Assembly (NCBI GenBank): GCA_030068145.1
Contig: JAPJBO010000363.1
Coordinates: 147,511 to 211,510, forward strand
Direction: 5' to 3'
Length of the DNA stretch: 64,000 nucleotides
Source: Diplonema papillatum
Lineage: Eukaryota > Euglenozoa > Diplonemea > Diplonemida > Diplonemidae
A program made the translations under genes and the position numbers. A model generated the notes under the pieces. That model made no database searches. It was not told where the DNA came from and saw nothing but the letters and a program-made list of their open reading frames with translations. Of the stretch, positions 43,381-53,310 are shown piece after piece (positions within the stretch are counted from its first letter, which is position 1; each line of letters begins with the position of its first letter).

Positions 43381-46048
43381 TCGGGGGGCCCAGGATGTCG
43401 TGCCCGGTGAAGACCTCGAAGTCGACGGCCAACTCGATGTTCGACACTTCGCCAGTGTCCGTCCACTGCAATGCCGACAGCCAGCCCTTCATCGCCCGCA
43501 TCGTCCGTCCCCCATACGGCCACTTCGGCGGCTCATCCGGTAGGCGCCCGAAGTCAAACAGGTGTCGGACCGCCGGCCGCGACGTTGCCGCCCTCCAGGG
43601 GTGGATCGGCTGTACCGCTGCCAGACGGCCACGCTCTGACTCTTCGCGCGCCACGTACACCGACGCCATGAAATGGTGCAAGGCCGCCGCGTCGACCGGC
43701 GCGCCTTCCACGATTACCCCGTGCACGCGCGTACAAGACGGCCACCGCGCACGGTCCGCCCGCATGAGCTCAGCAAAGCAGGGGCGGCGGCGAATCTCGT
43801 CGTACGCAGGGCACTCCCACCACAAGTGATCCGCCGTGTCGTGGGCGTGGCGGTCACAGTCCCTGCAACACCGGTCCGGCGGCGGGCGCCGCTCACCCGT
43901 GGAGGAGCCTCCGTCTTCGCCAGCCTGCTCGTCGAAGCTACCGGACGCATCTGATGCGGTCGACGTCGTCGACGACGCCGTCGTTGACGCGGGAGAGCTC
44001 GCCGAACCTTCCGATCCCGCCGCCTCTTCCCCCGCACGCGCATTCCGCCCCCACCGAGCCGCAAGGAAAACACCCCCGGACAGGATGACGGTCAGCGCGC
44101 GCCTCACACTGCCGTCGGCCGCCGTCAGACGCAGCCCGTTCGTGCGCCCGCAGTCTACCCCGGCCTGCACTCCGTCGTACGAAGGCCGCTGTCGCGCAAG
44201 CTGCATCCACACCTTCCGCCGCAGCTGCGCTCGGACGACGTGGTGCCTCTCGCCTCGCTGCATGCCGAGAAGCCGACGACCCCCCAGCGCCGCAGAACAG
44301 AGATCCCCGCCCTCGAAGCCAATGCCCGCGACCGACAGCCCATCCGCAATGGCGATCCCTACCGGCCCCAGGCGCGCCCTCGGCAAAAACGTTTCGTGCC
44401 GCTCGTACAACCTCACGATGTTCCGCATGCGCGCACACACGCGTGGCAGCCGCTCGCAGGTGTCGAATAACGCGCACAGAATCCTGTACGGCCGAGCGAT
44501 CATCGGATCCAGACGGTGACCCTTCGCCAAGATCGATAGCACCGCCGTCACGTTCCTCGACGGGTGCTTGCTCCCAAAAGCGCCCCTCACGATCCGCGTC
44601 CGGAGTCCCTTCAGGCGCGTCTGCGTGTACGTCTCGTAGGAGCACCCGGTAAGGACACTGCTGAGCACGTTCGAACTCGCCACCTCGCAGCGGACATCGA
44701 ACGGAAGCTTCGAGGTGCCCAGCCTGTCTATCAGACCGTCATGTGCGCTCAGACGCGCATCGTTGGCCCGACCCGTTTGGACGCTCTCCACACTCGTTCG
44801 CACCCCGAGGATCTTCGCAGCCGTCGCCGTCGCTATGGCCTCGCCGTCCACCTTCACCGCGCTGGCGTACGGACGCCGCCTGCGCTGTTGCGTCGAGCCC
44901 GCATGGATGCCCATCGCCAAGGTTTTCGCCATGTTCAGGCGCATCCCGGTCAGGGCACAGAACCGCGCGACGATGTCGACCGCCTGCTGCAGCTCGGCTT
45001 CCGCCGCCGCGAAGAGCGTGGCATCATCCGCCAGCGACTCCGACGAAACCTCCGGTACGCGCGCCGACACCGCTCGGAGCACAATCGACAGCAAGGCGTT
45101 GATGAGGATCACCGAAAGTGGGCACCCCTGCAAGATACCGTTGGTGACCTCAAACTCGGAGCCCACGCCGAGCGGCAGCTTGAACCGTCGCTTCATGCCG
45201 CGGTACATGGCGCGCAGGGGGCGCAGGATGCGCGCGTCGAGGCCCATCTCTTCGGCGAGCCGGAGAACGATCCCCTGCGGTACCCGGTCGAAGCACTTCG
45301 CGAAATCGAGTGCGACCATGTACAGCGACTTCGACTCGTCGAGCAGCGTCTCCTCGATCAGCGTCGTCAGCTCCATGAGGACGTCGTCCGTCCGATGCCC
45401 TCTGCGGAAGCCGTGCTGCGACGGAAGAATCCAGCCGTCCTGCCACTCCATGACGTCTTGCAAACGCCTGCAGGCCCACAACCGATAGACGCAGCTCGTC
45501 ACGGTGATTGGCCGCAAGTTCGTTGGCGAGGTGTCGTCGGTCTTTGGTATGAGCGACACCAACGACGTCAGCATACCCTTCGGCCACTCCCCTCGCTCCT
45601 CCACCAGATTGAAAAGCGTCGCGAACCCGTCCAGCAGTTCGTCGGGCAGGGCCTTCAGCTCGTCCAAACGCCAGCCGTCCACCCCACACGCCGTAGTCTT
45701 CTTCTTCCGCTTGTTGAGCACATCCCGTAGCTCGCTCCCGGTCACATCCCGCAGGTCCATCTGGCGGCGGGGAATAAAACCCTCGAAGGCCCTGCGGAAC
45801 GCCTCGTACTCGGGCTCTGGGCGTCCTTCCCCGTACATGCGCAGGATCGGGTCCCACGCCTCCTGCAGCACCTCGTCCATCTCCTCGACGTTGGCGGTGA
45901 GCCGCCCATCCGCCGTCCGCACCGCATCGGCCGCCTGCCCCGGACCCCCCCGCAGCATCGACACAAGAGCCCGGCGATCCGTCCCAAACATCGTCAGCTG
46001 CCTCTCTTGTTGCTGCCCTGCCTCTTCCGCACCCTCGCCGCAGCCGCG
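43340..46048 (-). pseudogene. LINE copy 1, reverse transcriptase region
   Basis: One open frame of ~900 residues from MFGTDRRAL at 45991, open further upstream to the truncation. Reverse transcriptase motifs are in order: HGFRRGHRTDDVL, LDFAKCFDRVPQ (motif A Asp), QGCPLSVILINALL, and LADDATLF (catalytic DD, with Leu instead of the usual Phe/Tyr), near residues 200-330. A CX2CX9HX4C knuckle (CRDC...H..EC) is near residue 705. A 13-nt deletion relative to copy 2 near 43345 breaks the frame after ANRRGKTL. No AP-endonuclease is present on this truncated copy. RT is essentially intact. Confidence 0.88.
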
Positions 46049-46052
46049 CAGC

Positions 46053-46095
46053 CAACTTTTCGTCGTCTTGTTGCGTTAGTGGGGACGAAAAGTTG
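46053..46095. repeat. 12-bp-stem hairpin at the 5' junction of LINE copy 1
   Basis: CAACTTTTCGTC (46053-46064) and GACGAAAAGTTG (46084-46095) are perfect inverted copies around 19 nt. The left arm and loop belong to the 33-bp flanking repeat. Confidence 0.85.
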
Positions 46096-46135
46096 TGATT
46101 TTTTGTGCTAAAAAATAGGTGGATCACCCCAGAAA

Positions 46136-46350
46136 GCATAGTTTTGGTGAAGCAAAGTTCGGGCGATGCTTAGTTCTGGTAGACTGACTCAAATCCCCGG
46201 AGTGACCAATAACCGTGAGACAATTGAGAAACTCTGCAAAAAACGCAAATTTCGGGCACATATGACCCCGAAAACCAACAAATTCCAAAACATTTTCGAC
46301 CGGAAAAGTGTCCTTAGGGCTCGATAGAGCATTAGCATACCTCTAGTCTC
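46136..46350. repeat. Composite minisatellite repeat, copy 3 (short array + tail)
   Basis: Two or three AAGTTCGGGCGATGC units are followed by the same tail as at 8010-8140 (GAGAAACTCTGC, TTTCGGGCACAT.TGACCCC, TTTTCGACCGGAAAA). No tRNA-like head follows. Confidence 0.75.
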
Positions 46351-46352
46351 GG

Positions 46353-46432
46353 AAAATGTTGGCCGGAAATAAACCTGGCGCCCCCCCAGAAAACCGGGCA
46401 AAACCGCCAGGTTTATTTCCGGCCAACATTTT
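46353..46432. repeat. Perfect 28-bp hairpin with 24-nt loop
   Basis: 46353-46380 (AAAATGTTGGCCGGAAATAA...) is exactly inverted at 46405-46432. It may be a tiny MITE or a stable RNA hairpin if transcribed. Confidence 0.92.
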
Positions 46433-47524
46433 TGCAGGTTTTTTGGGTACTTAGCAGATTTCCCACCCACCCCATCCCGCACATCCAGGACGGCTGTAAC
46501 CTTCGCGCACACCGTCCTCCTCCCCTGGAACGCAACGCACGCGGAAGATAACCCGCCTCCCCAAAGCCAATATCCGGCTTTCTTTATGATGCTAGAATCG
46601 CTCGCCGTCCCTACTCGGTACCAGCTGGTGGTGAACATGAGGCTTGCGGAGTCGTGTCTTTGATGAGCATCTGACAGGTCCCGGTCTATGCATCCTTCTC
46701 TGTTCGCTGCTGTCTTGGCGCAAAACACAGTTGGGGCATGGCGTACGCTTGTGCAACATGTTGGGAACGCGAGAGTAGGACGAAGGAAGAAGTGTTCCTC
46801 TTTGATATGTTGATAGACCGTCAAAACAGTTGAAAGCAGCAAAAGAAAGCGCATACAAAACCAGCGTCCAGACGATGAGCATCTTCTGGCAGCAGGGTGA
46901 GCAACCCTCCCTTCATAATGTCCTCAGGCGGGAGCTCTCCATCCGATTCGCTGTCCGAGACTTCGCCTTTGTGGAGAGACGGCATCGTGTTCTGCGGCAT
47001 CCGGACGGATTGCATTGCTATTATACTGTGGCTGCTGTCAGCTGTGCTCCGCACGGGGATGGGGGCTTCTTTTTTGCGTCTTTTTTTTTCCTTCTGTTTT
47101 TCTTCTCTTTGTTTACTTTTCTTTTGTGTTTTCGGCGATGATCGCACAGTCAGTTGCCTATAGAGACGTTCTTTAGAGTTGGTGCTCGAAGTACTGGGTT
47201 GCTTGCAGTAGCTGCCGTTCTGCTGCTGTGCATTGCGATTGGCAGAACGGTGCCGATAGGGTGCACATGTGTGACGGGTTGTTTCTCCGGCGATCGCTCA
47301 GGTTTCTTTTTTGGTCACCCGGGTTGCTTTACATACGACCATCGTGGACTAGGAGGTGTAGGATTACGTTTCGGGTAATTCTAAGGCCCAAGAAGGCTAA
47401 AACGCTACCGACTGAAATCGCCGGGCCTTAGACTGCTGCAACGAAGGCCCCAAAAGGTGGCTCGTCAGGCCGAGCCACGACACCAGGTCAGTCACCTGCC
47501 CCTGTGCAGCCTGCTCCTGTGGCT
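46433..47524. other. No gene recognised
   Basis: T/C-rich stretch at 47065-47135. A frame here (plus strand ~46897-47163) has no motif and is probably chance. Confidence 0.45.
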
Positions 47525-47660
47525 GTTATAGAGTTCGCTTGAAATTTCGGGGGTTTAGGGTCTGTGTGACCGCTGTTAAACGGGTACTCTAAGAGCAAGA
47601 AGGGGGCGGGTTCTATATTTGGTGTACACTTTCGTTATGGGTTATGGCTAGATGTCCGGG
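47525..47660. repeat. Dispersed repeat family C copy
   Basis: AGTTCGCTTGAAATTTCGGG, GGGTTTAGGGTCT and a GGTGTACACTTTCGTTATGG stretch, as at 31.6 and 31.9 kb. Confidence 0.7.
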
Positions 47661-47702
47661 ACTGTTTGTGACCGACATCGAGTACATTCCCAGCGCGCTT
47701 TC

Positions 47703-48239
47703 CAGGGTATTAGTTTGAAGGCTTCCGGGGTTTGCAGATTTAGACCGTTACTATGGGGTGGTTTTGCGCGGTGTTTCGGTGCCGTTTTCGCCGATGTACG
47801 CCGACACATCTCCACAACTTCGTTCGGCAAAAGAGGGGTCTTCATGGATCCTGTATGGGGTCTTTATGGGTTAATTATGGTCACCCCGTCAGTTGGCTAC
47901 ACATGCGCGTTTTTTTCAACCTACACCAGTCTGGATCAAGCTTTTGGGGGGTTTCCGAATGCTTCTGGGTTCCCTGTGGGGTTGGGTGCCGTATGGGGAC
48001 ACGCTCCAAAAACTGTCAGAATCGTAAACAGACAGTCTCGTCAGGCAGCTCAAGGGGTGGCCTGGGACCAATTTTCCTATGATTCCTATGATCATAGGTC
48101 CACAGTTTTGGTGTATCTGCACCTGCACCGCCTATATTTACTTTGAACACCGTTTTTTGAACATCTTTTCTCCCCCGGCCAAGTCCGGTTTGCAGATTTA
48201 GACCGTCGGTCTAAATCTGCAACGGAAACTAATCCCCTG
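47703..48239. mobile_element. hAT-like MITE, copy 2 (7-8 bp TSD)
   Basis: Left CAGGGTATTAGTTTGAAGGC; inverted right end CAGGGGATTAGTTTCCG. The flanks GCGCTTTC (47695-47702) and ACGCTTTC (48240-48247) agree over 7 bp. It shares the core of 28077-28883 and the palindrome of 14-bp arms GCAGATTTAGACCG near 48191. Shorter than copy 1 by internal differences. Confidence 0.87.
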
Positions 48240-48247
48240 ACGCTTTC

Positions 48248-49436
48248 CCCCCCTCGTTCGGGCGTGTCTTGTTCAAGGGAAGCAGCCCGAACAAAAGAAG
48301 CTACACGTTAATTGTAGCACCCCACCCGTAATACGCAATACGATATAGTTGCGGATAATCAACCTGCAAACCATATGCAGCACCACAAATACACGAAAAG
48401 AGACGGTCATACAGTACCAAGAAGAGAGACAGTCACCTACTGCGGGACCATACTGAGGAGGGCCTACTGTAAGGTATGTGGACAATGGCCGAAACCCCCA
48501 ATGACCAACAACCAAGGTACCACCGATCCTCTTACCTCGTGTAACCACCACTCTTACACTCAGAGCACAAAGGATATCTTCCCATCACGACGAAGGTCAC
48601 CCGGTGACTTTAAACCCCCAGAGTTTCAAGCGAACTTTCACTCTAGAAAACCGCAACGAATGGTAAAAAAAAATATGGCCGCACCGGGTCCAGGAACGTG
48701 ACGGTCAGTCGAAGGCTGCGCAGTGTCACAACCCGCCCGGTGGCTGACCGTCTCTGCGAGCTTGTCTTCAGCGCAAGCCCCAAGCCCCTAACAGGAAAGG
48801 CTCGGAGCGCGGCAACCATCTAGAGCAGCAGCACACAAAACATGTAGAACGTGGGGCGCCCAAGACAAACAAAAAAAAATGAAATGAAGTGGAAACAAAA
48901 AGTGGCGCCCGACTCGCGTGGAGGGACGGGCCGCTGACTGAAGAGAGCTGGCTTTCCTTTTTTTCGGTTGCTCCGCTTTCACTGCTTTTCTTCATGTTCT
49001 TCCTTATTTGGCGGGGGCTTTTTTCATTTATTCTTGCGTGACCCGATTGCTCGGGGGACCCAACGACTGTGGGTCCCCTTCTCCAATATTTCTTGTTTGA
49101 CAACGAATGCTTGGCAACGAATGGTGGGTGAAGGAAAAAGAAGAGAGTCGAAGTGACGATGCTGCGTGGGATGAACTCGCGCACTTTTTTAAGAGTCGAC
49201 CCACACCTGCAGGCCTCAGGGGCATAATCCCCCTGTAAAAACTTGGAGACCGCACGGAAAACGACCTAACTGCACGTACGTCCCTGGTTTCGTGGCCACT
49301 CGGGTACTTTCCAACAGGTCCGCGGCCGTGATTTTCCAACCGAATGAAAGAACTGCGGCCGTGGATGCTTAACGTGCGCCTTTCCTTATATAATGGGATT
49401 TCGGGGTGTTCTTTCTTCATAGGGTTCTGAGCAGTT
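48248..49436. other. No gene; reverse copy of repeat C at ~48580-48655
   Basis: The repeat C remnant reads GACGAAGGTCACCCGG ... CAAGCGAACTTTCACTC. The rest has A-rich runs (48660-48675, 48870) and no coding signal. Confidence 0.5.
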
Positions 49437-49559
49437 GTGGTGCCAGTTACGAACAAGAAGGGCGACGGGGCTCGGGAAGAGAGCAACTCCTCTCCGTTGA
49501 AGGAGGGAGTTGCAGCTCATTGTAAAGGTCTCGTACTTATCATCAGTGGTAGGATTGCT

Positions 49560-50240
49560 GGGGAACGACCGCCGTACCCGAATACGAGATCTATGAAGAC
49601 TCTCCCGACAGCGGCACCCCTGCGCTTGACGGAGGGGCGACAGCGACGGCGGGGTGTCAGCTTCGCCGACGCCCTCGACCAAGATGGTCGACGCATCGGT
49701 CAAGCTCCGAGGAAACTGAAGACTGGGCGTAGCCGAACGGCCTACACGCAAGCGACCCTCCAGTACTCAACTAACCTTAGGTATGCTCGGAGATGGTACA
49801 TTTGCATGGCTAAAACCCTCAGCCGATTCTGCTTGCTCTCTCTCGTACTGCGTGTACCGGTGCAAACCTGGTGGACATCGTTGGCGTTTCAGATACGTGA
49901 CACCCGAAGAGTCGCTTCGGCATCATTTTTTGCGACGAAAGCTGTGCCACAGGAGATGTGAATCGCAAGGTTGGTCAGTCGTGCATGCAAAAAAGGAAGG
50001 TGTCGTTGGCGCAAGCTCCTGGACGCAAGGAGAAGGTCGCAGAATACGATGAAGATGGCACAGCCAGTGCATGTGACATCGCAATGCTGCGGCTTGACGA
50101 AAACGGAACTTTGCCGGGTGACCTCCCAAAGAGCGCAGATGCACGGCAGTGACGTAGGCAGCATGGTTTGGGTGGTTGATCAGAATTCCTAACCTGAAAA
50201 GGCAACGGGGTAAAAAGACCAAATGGGAAATGAACCGGCA
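49560..50240 (+). pseudogene. Decayed homologue of 20777-21259 (SFADA segment)
   Basis: In frame, 49620-49710 encodes RRRGVSFADALDQDG followed by an Arg-rich stretch. DNA around it matches the minus strand at ~20840-20900 (TTCAGCTTCGC, CAAGCTCCGAG). At 50170-50240 the sequence VVDQNS-PE..TG-K..MGNEPAR is interrupted by stops but aligns with VVDQSSLPEYTRGKYKWENDQPAR of the other locus. Block order differs between loci. Confidence 0.4.
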
Positions 50241-51063
50241 CGCATAAATGAAAACAAAGCGCCTGTCTTTTCTTGTACTTGCAAATCGTCTTGCGGGTTG
50301 TCCAGCGATGTGAGAAGACGTAAAGACGTGGGCAGCGTGTTTTGGTGGATGGCGCTGCTCGGCAGTTTCCAACGAAGGCTTGAAGGGGGGATTCTGGGAG
50401 GTTTGGGTTCAAAGAGTACCGTATGGGACGGAGTCCGCAAATCTGACGCTCTGCGGACAGGACACTACCTTCCTGTTACAGATTCCGTCCGGGGACGGGA
50501 TTTGAAGATCCAGCGGCCTTTAGGGATTATGGGTGATTTCTCGAAAAGTAGCATAAGGGACGGAATGTGCAAATCTGAAGAGAGTACCCTTGCCTGCGAA
50601 AGACGCAAGCCAAATAAAAGGGGACCAAGCACTGGTCGAAAAGGTCAACCCTGCTGCAGAAGACCCTGCCGTCTCTTGGCGACATTGGAGTTTTGGCTAC
50701 CTATATGAGAGATCGAAAATATTACAAAATGGAGATCTGCACCCTCTGACTTGATAATGTCACTTTGCACCACAAGATCTGGAAGAACCGGGCATCACTC
50801 GAGCCAACCGGAGCCAGCAGACTGCAGGTTCCAAAGAAATGCGTAGGTTTAGTGTATTCTTTTACTTTTCGTTGCCGACAACATTATGTACTTTCAGCGT
50901 CTTCTCATGCCTTTTTTGTGACGGTATTTGAGTTTTCTTTCTCTACCATGGATTTTCTGGACTTTATGGTGCCATAGAGTTGTAATACTGTCGCTATGCC
51001 GCCCACAAAAACACGGTTAGCAAGAAAACACAATGAAGCGGGGGAGGCGGTTTTTTTTTGGGG
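50241..51063. other. No gene recognised
   Basis: Contains AACCTGAAAAG... and GGGACGGA-rich repeats (~50420-50570) of no clear identity. Confidence 0.4.
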
Positions 51064-51071
51064 CCCATGTC

Positions 51072-51661
51072 CAGTGCTCCCGCTAACCTCACTTTTGGTG
51101 AGGAAATCCAAACCCTGTTTGGGCCTTGTTTTTTTTTTGGTGCCCCCCAAATTTTTTCACCCCCCGTGTTGTGCAGGTTAGCTTCGTTTCTGCCTTGGAT
51201 TCCCCACCAACTTTCTTTTGCCGTCCGGGGGGCTTGCCCCGCGGCGAACGGTACGGTACAGGTGGAGAAAGTTTGCACTTCTCAGTCTGTTTGTCACGAT
51301 AAGCACTGCACATTCCTGGAGGCAACAGCCCATTTCAAATTCAACCACCACTCGACACTGCGTGCTGGTGAGTCATTGGCACGAGTAGACGCAGACCAGA
51401 GATCACATAGAACAAGGCACTTGTGTCGACTCGGAGAGAATCTGTCAAGAAATATAGGGCTGCTTCTGATCCTCGACTCTCTTTCTCGGCTCCAGCCCCC
51501 GTGGCAGCCCCAGACTTCTGCCCGCCAGCCCATGAGTAGACTGTGATGCTACCACCAACGGGAAAAAGGTGAGGAATTCCTCATGAGGAATTCCTCGCCC
51601 TCTTTTTTCGAGCCTCTTTTTTTGAGGAATTCCTCGCACTTTTTCGTTAGCGGGAGCACTG
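51072..51661. mobile_element. hAT-like MITE (16-bp TIR, perfect 8-bp TSD)
   Basis: The left end CAGTGCTCCCGCTAAC (51072-51087) is exactly inverted at 51646-51661. Flanking CCCATGTC occurs at 51064-51071 and 51662-51669. 590 bp, no transposase. Internally GAGGAATTCCTC palindromes occur three times near the right end. Confidence 0.93.
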
Positions 51662-51669
51662 CCCATGTC

Positions 51670-52033
51670 CAGGCATTAGCTTGGTCTCCGGTCCATTTTC
51701 CAAATTTGGACCGCTAACGGCTTTTTGTGTTTCCACTGTTTTTCAGGGTTTTCTGCGCTTAGGGGGCTTACCTGCCAGTGTTGCACGTCTCCTCCTCTCC
51801 GGCCTCAACCCCCAGTGTCGCGGTGGTAAGCAACAGCAGGACTGCCGGCCGGAATCCCCGGTACCGCGGCACCTTGTCTTTCAGTAAAGTATACCACACT
51901 AGTTTTACACACTGCACTCTAATTAATGGGTGTATCATGTGTGGCCCTCCTAATTTAGTGGTCATCTCCCACTCGGCGGCCTTTCCAAATTTGGACTGAC
52001 AGTCCAAATGCGGATATAGAAGCTAATCCCCTG
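51670..52033. mobile_element. Possible third hAT-like MITE abutting the previous one
   Basis: The left CAGGCATTAGCTT and inverted right CAGGGGATTAGCTT resemble the 28/48-kb family. Subterminal CCAAATTTGGAC sequences occur on both sides. The flanks (CCCATGTC and GTTTGGCT) do not match, so I cannot confirm ends. Confidence 0.45.
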
Positions 52034-52619
52034 GTTTGGCTCTCAACTGGTGTTTGGAAAATACCCTGCAAAGAACCCAAAACAAAAACACATACGGTGC
52101 AAGAGAAGTCTCGCGGGCCTGCCCTACTTGAAGAACGTGTGGGGATCGGGCCAGAACCAGTTTCAAATAGGCCCACAATGCGGGACAGGCGTTGTGGCAT
52201 CCGGCGCTTGTGAAAGCGTGGGCGAGCGTAGGCAAGTGGGCGAGCGTCAGTCGTGGGGGTTGGAATTGGTTGTGGGGAGGGGGGTTGCTAGAACGTGCTT
52301 GGATATGCGCACGTCCTATTTCGGTCCTTTTTGCCAGAAGACATTAGGCGTACCATCGATAGCACGGCACCTGAGTGCAGACAGGACAGCAGTGCGATGC
52401 CTGTTTTGTCAGTGGGGGTTTGGCGGTCATCACAGCCAGGACCAGCCATCCTTCGAGGGCACAAACAACCCCGTCTCGGAGCCAAAGCCCTACGACCGTG
52501 TCAGAGCTATCAGCTGAAAACCTCAGGCATGCCCTACTTGCTGCGACTCGCCAGAACGCACTGCGATCTGCAAAGTCAAACTCGGATTGCTGTGTGAGGC
52601 AGCAAGAAGCCACCCAAGA

Positions 52620-52690
52620 GAGTTGACGTATGGCTAAAGATAAAGTGGTGTCACCTGAGGGGGTAATCTCAGGGCCGCCCACGAGAAAAG
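52620..52690. repeat. Dispersed repeat family A fragment
   Basis: GGTGTCACCTGAGGGGGTAA and CAGGGCCGCCCACGAGA. Confidence 0.6.
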
Positions 52691-52707
52691 TGCGAGGAAA
52701 CAATCCA

Positions 52708-52833
52708 GCACGGTGGAGCCCAGCCTCAAAATCTGGAGCTAAAGCTGGAAAAGCTGGTGCCACACCCGCCGTCCGGTGTGTCTTGGACACACTCACGTTA
52801 ACTCCAGCTTCTGAAGCTGGACTTCACCGTGCG
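52708..52833. mobile_element. ~126-bp MITE with GCACGGTG ends
   Basis: The left end (GCACGGTGGAGCCCAGCCTC) and the inverted right end (GCACGGTGAAGTCCAGCTTC) agree over most of ~34 bp. Single ends or related pairs occur at ~14443, ~23290 and ~27334-27633. No clear target duplication. Confidence 0.6.
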
Positions 52834-52904
52834 CTAGAGAGCTGAGGGCAGCATGTCGTATTGGCGAAGTACCCTACTCTCATCATAGCAAGCTGTGGTG
52901 GCTG

Positions 52905-53310
52905 CATACGCGTATGCACCCAAACCTGCATACGCATACGAACATGCATACGGCGCTGCATACGGCTGTGACTTCTCTGGCAATGCTCCTCCTTCGTCCA
53001 GGAAGAAGGAGGAGCCGAAAAGGAAACTTGCAGAGCTTCGTGAGTATCGACGGAACCTACGTCCGCCGCAACCCGAGGTACACGGGCAAGCACGTCGACA
53101 GCTTCGCAGAGTTCAGAGTGATTAGTTCAAAGATGAGTCCTCCAGGTCGAGAAAGTTGACTTTGGCGCGTCGGAACGATGTCACCACTCCCTCAAGCGTG
53201 CTAAACCTGTCGTCCACGTCCTCATAGCCCCACATATATGTGCATACGTATGCAGCCGTATGCATGTTTTCACATCTGCAAACGCATAAGTATGCACGTA
53301 TGCAGCCAGC
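52905..53310. repeat. GCATAC-rich inverted clusters around a short coding-like segment
   Basis: GCATACG/CGTATGC repeats at 52905-52965 and, inverted, at 53243-53305. Between them the plus strand reads FVSIDGTYVRRNPRYTGK, which looks protein-like but is bounded by no clear splice sites. Confidence 0.45.

Larger units (their letters stand above)
41952..46085 (-). mobile_element. Non-LTR retrotransposon (LINE), copy 1, 5'-truncated, flanked by 33-bp repeats
   Basis: Coding sense is minus. The homology with copy 2 ends at 46048 on the 5' side, where copy 2 continues. Identical 33-bp sequences (starting CAACTTTTCGTCGTCTTG) flank it at 41952-41984 and 46053-46085. There is no poly-A tail; the 3' end has the palindromic CATTTGCAAGCAAATG and then CCCCACTAACGCAACAAGAC (minus strand). 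The 33-bp flank overlaps the 3' tail shared with copy 2. Confidence 0.8.
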
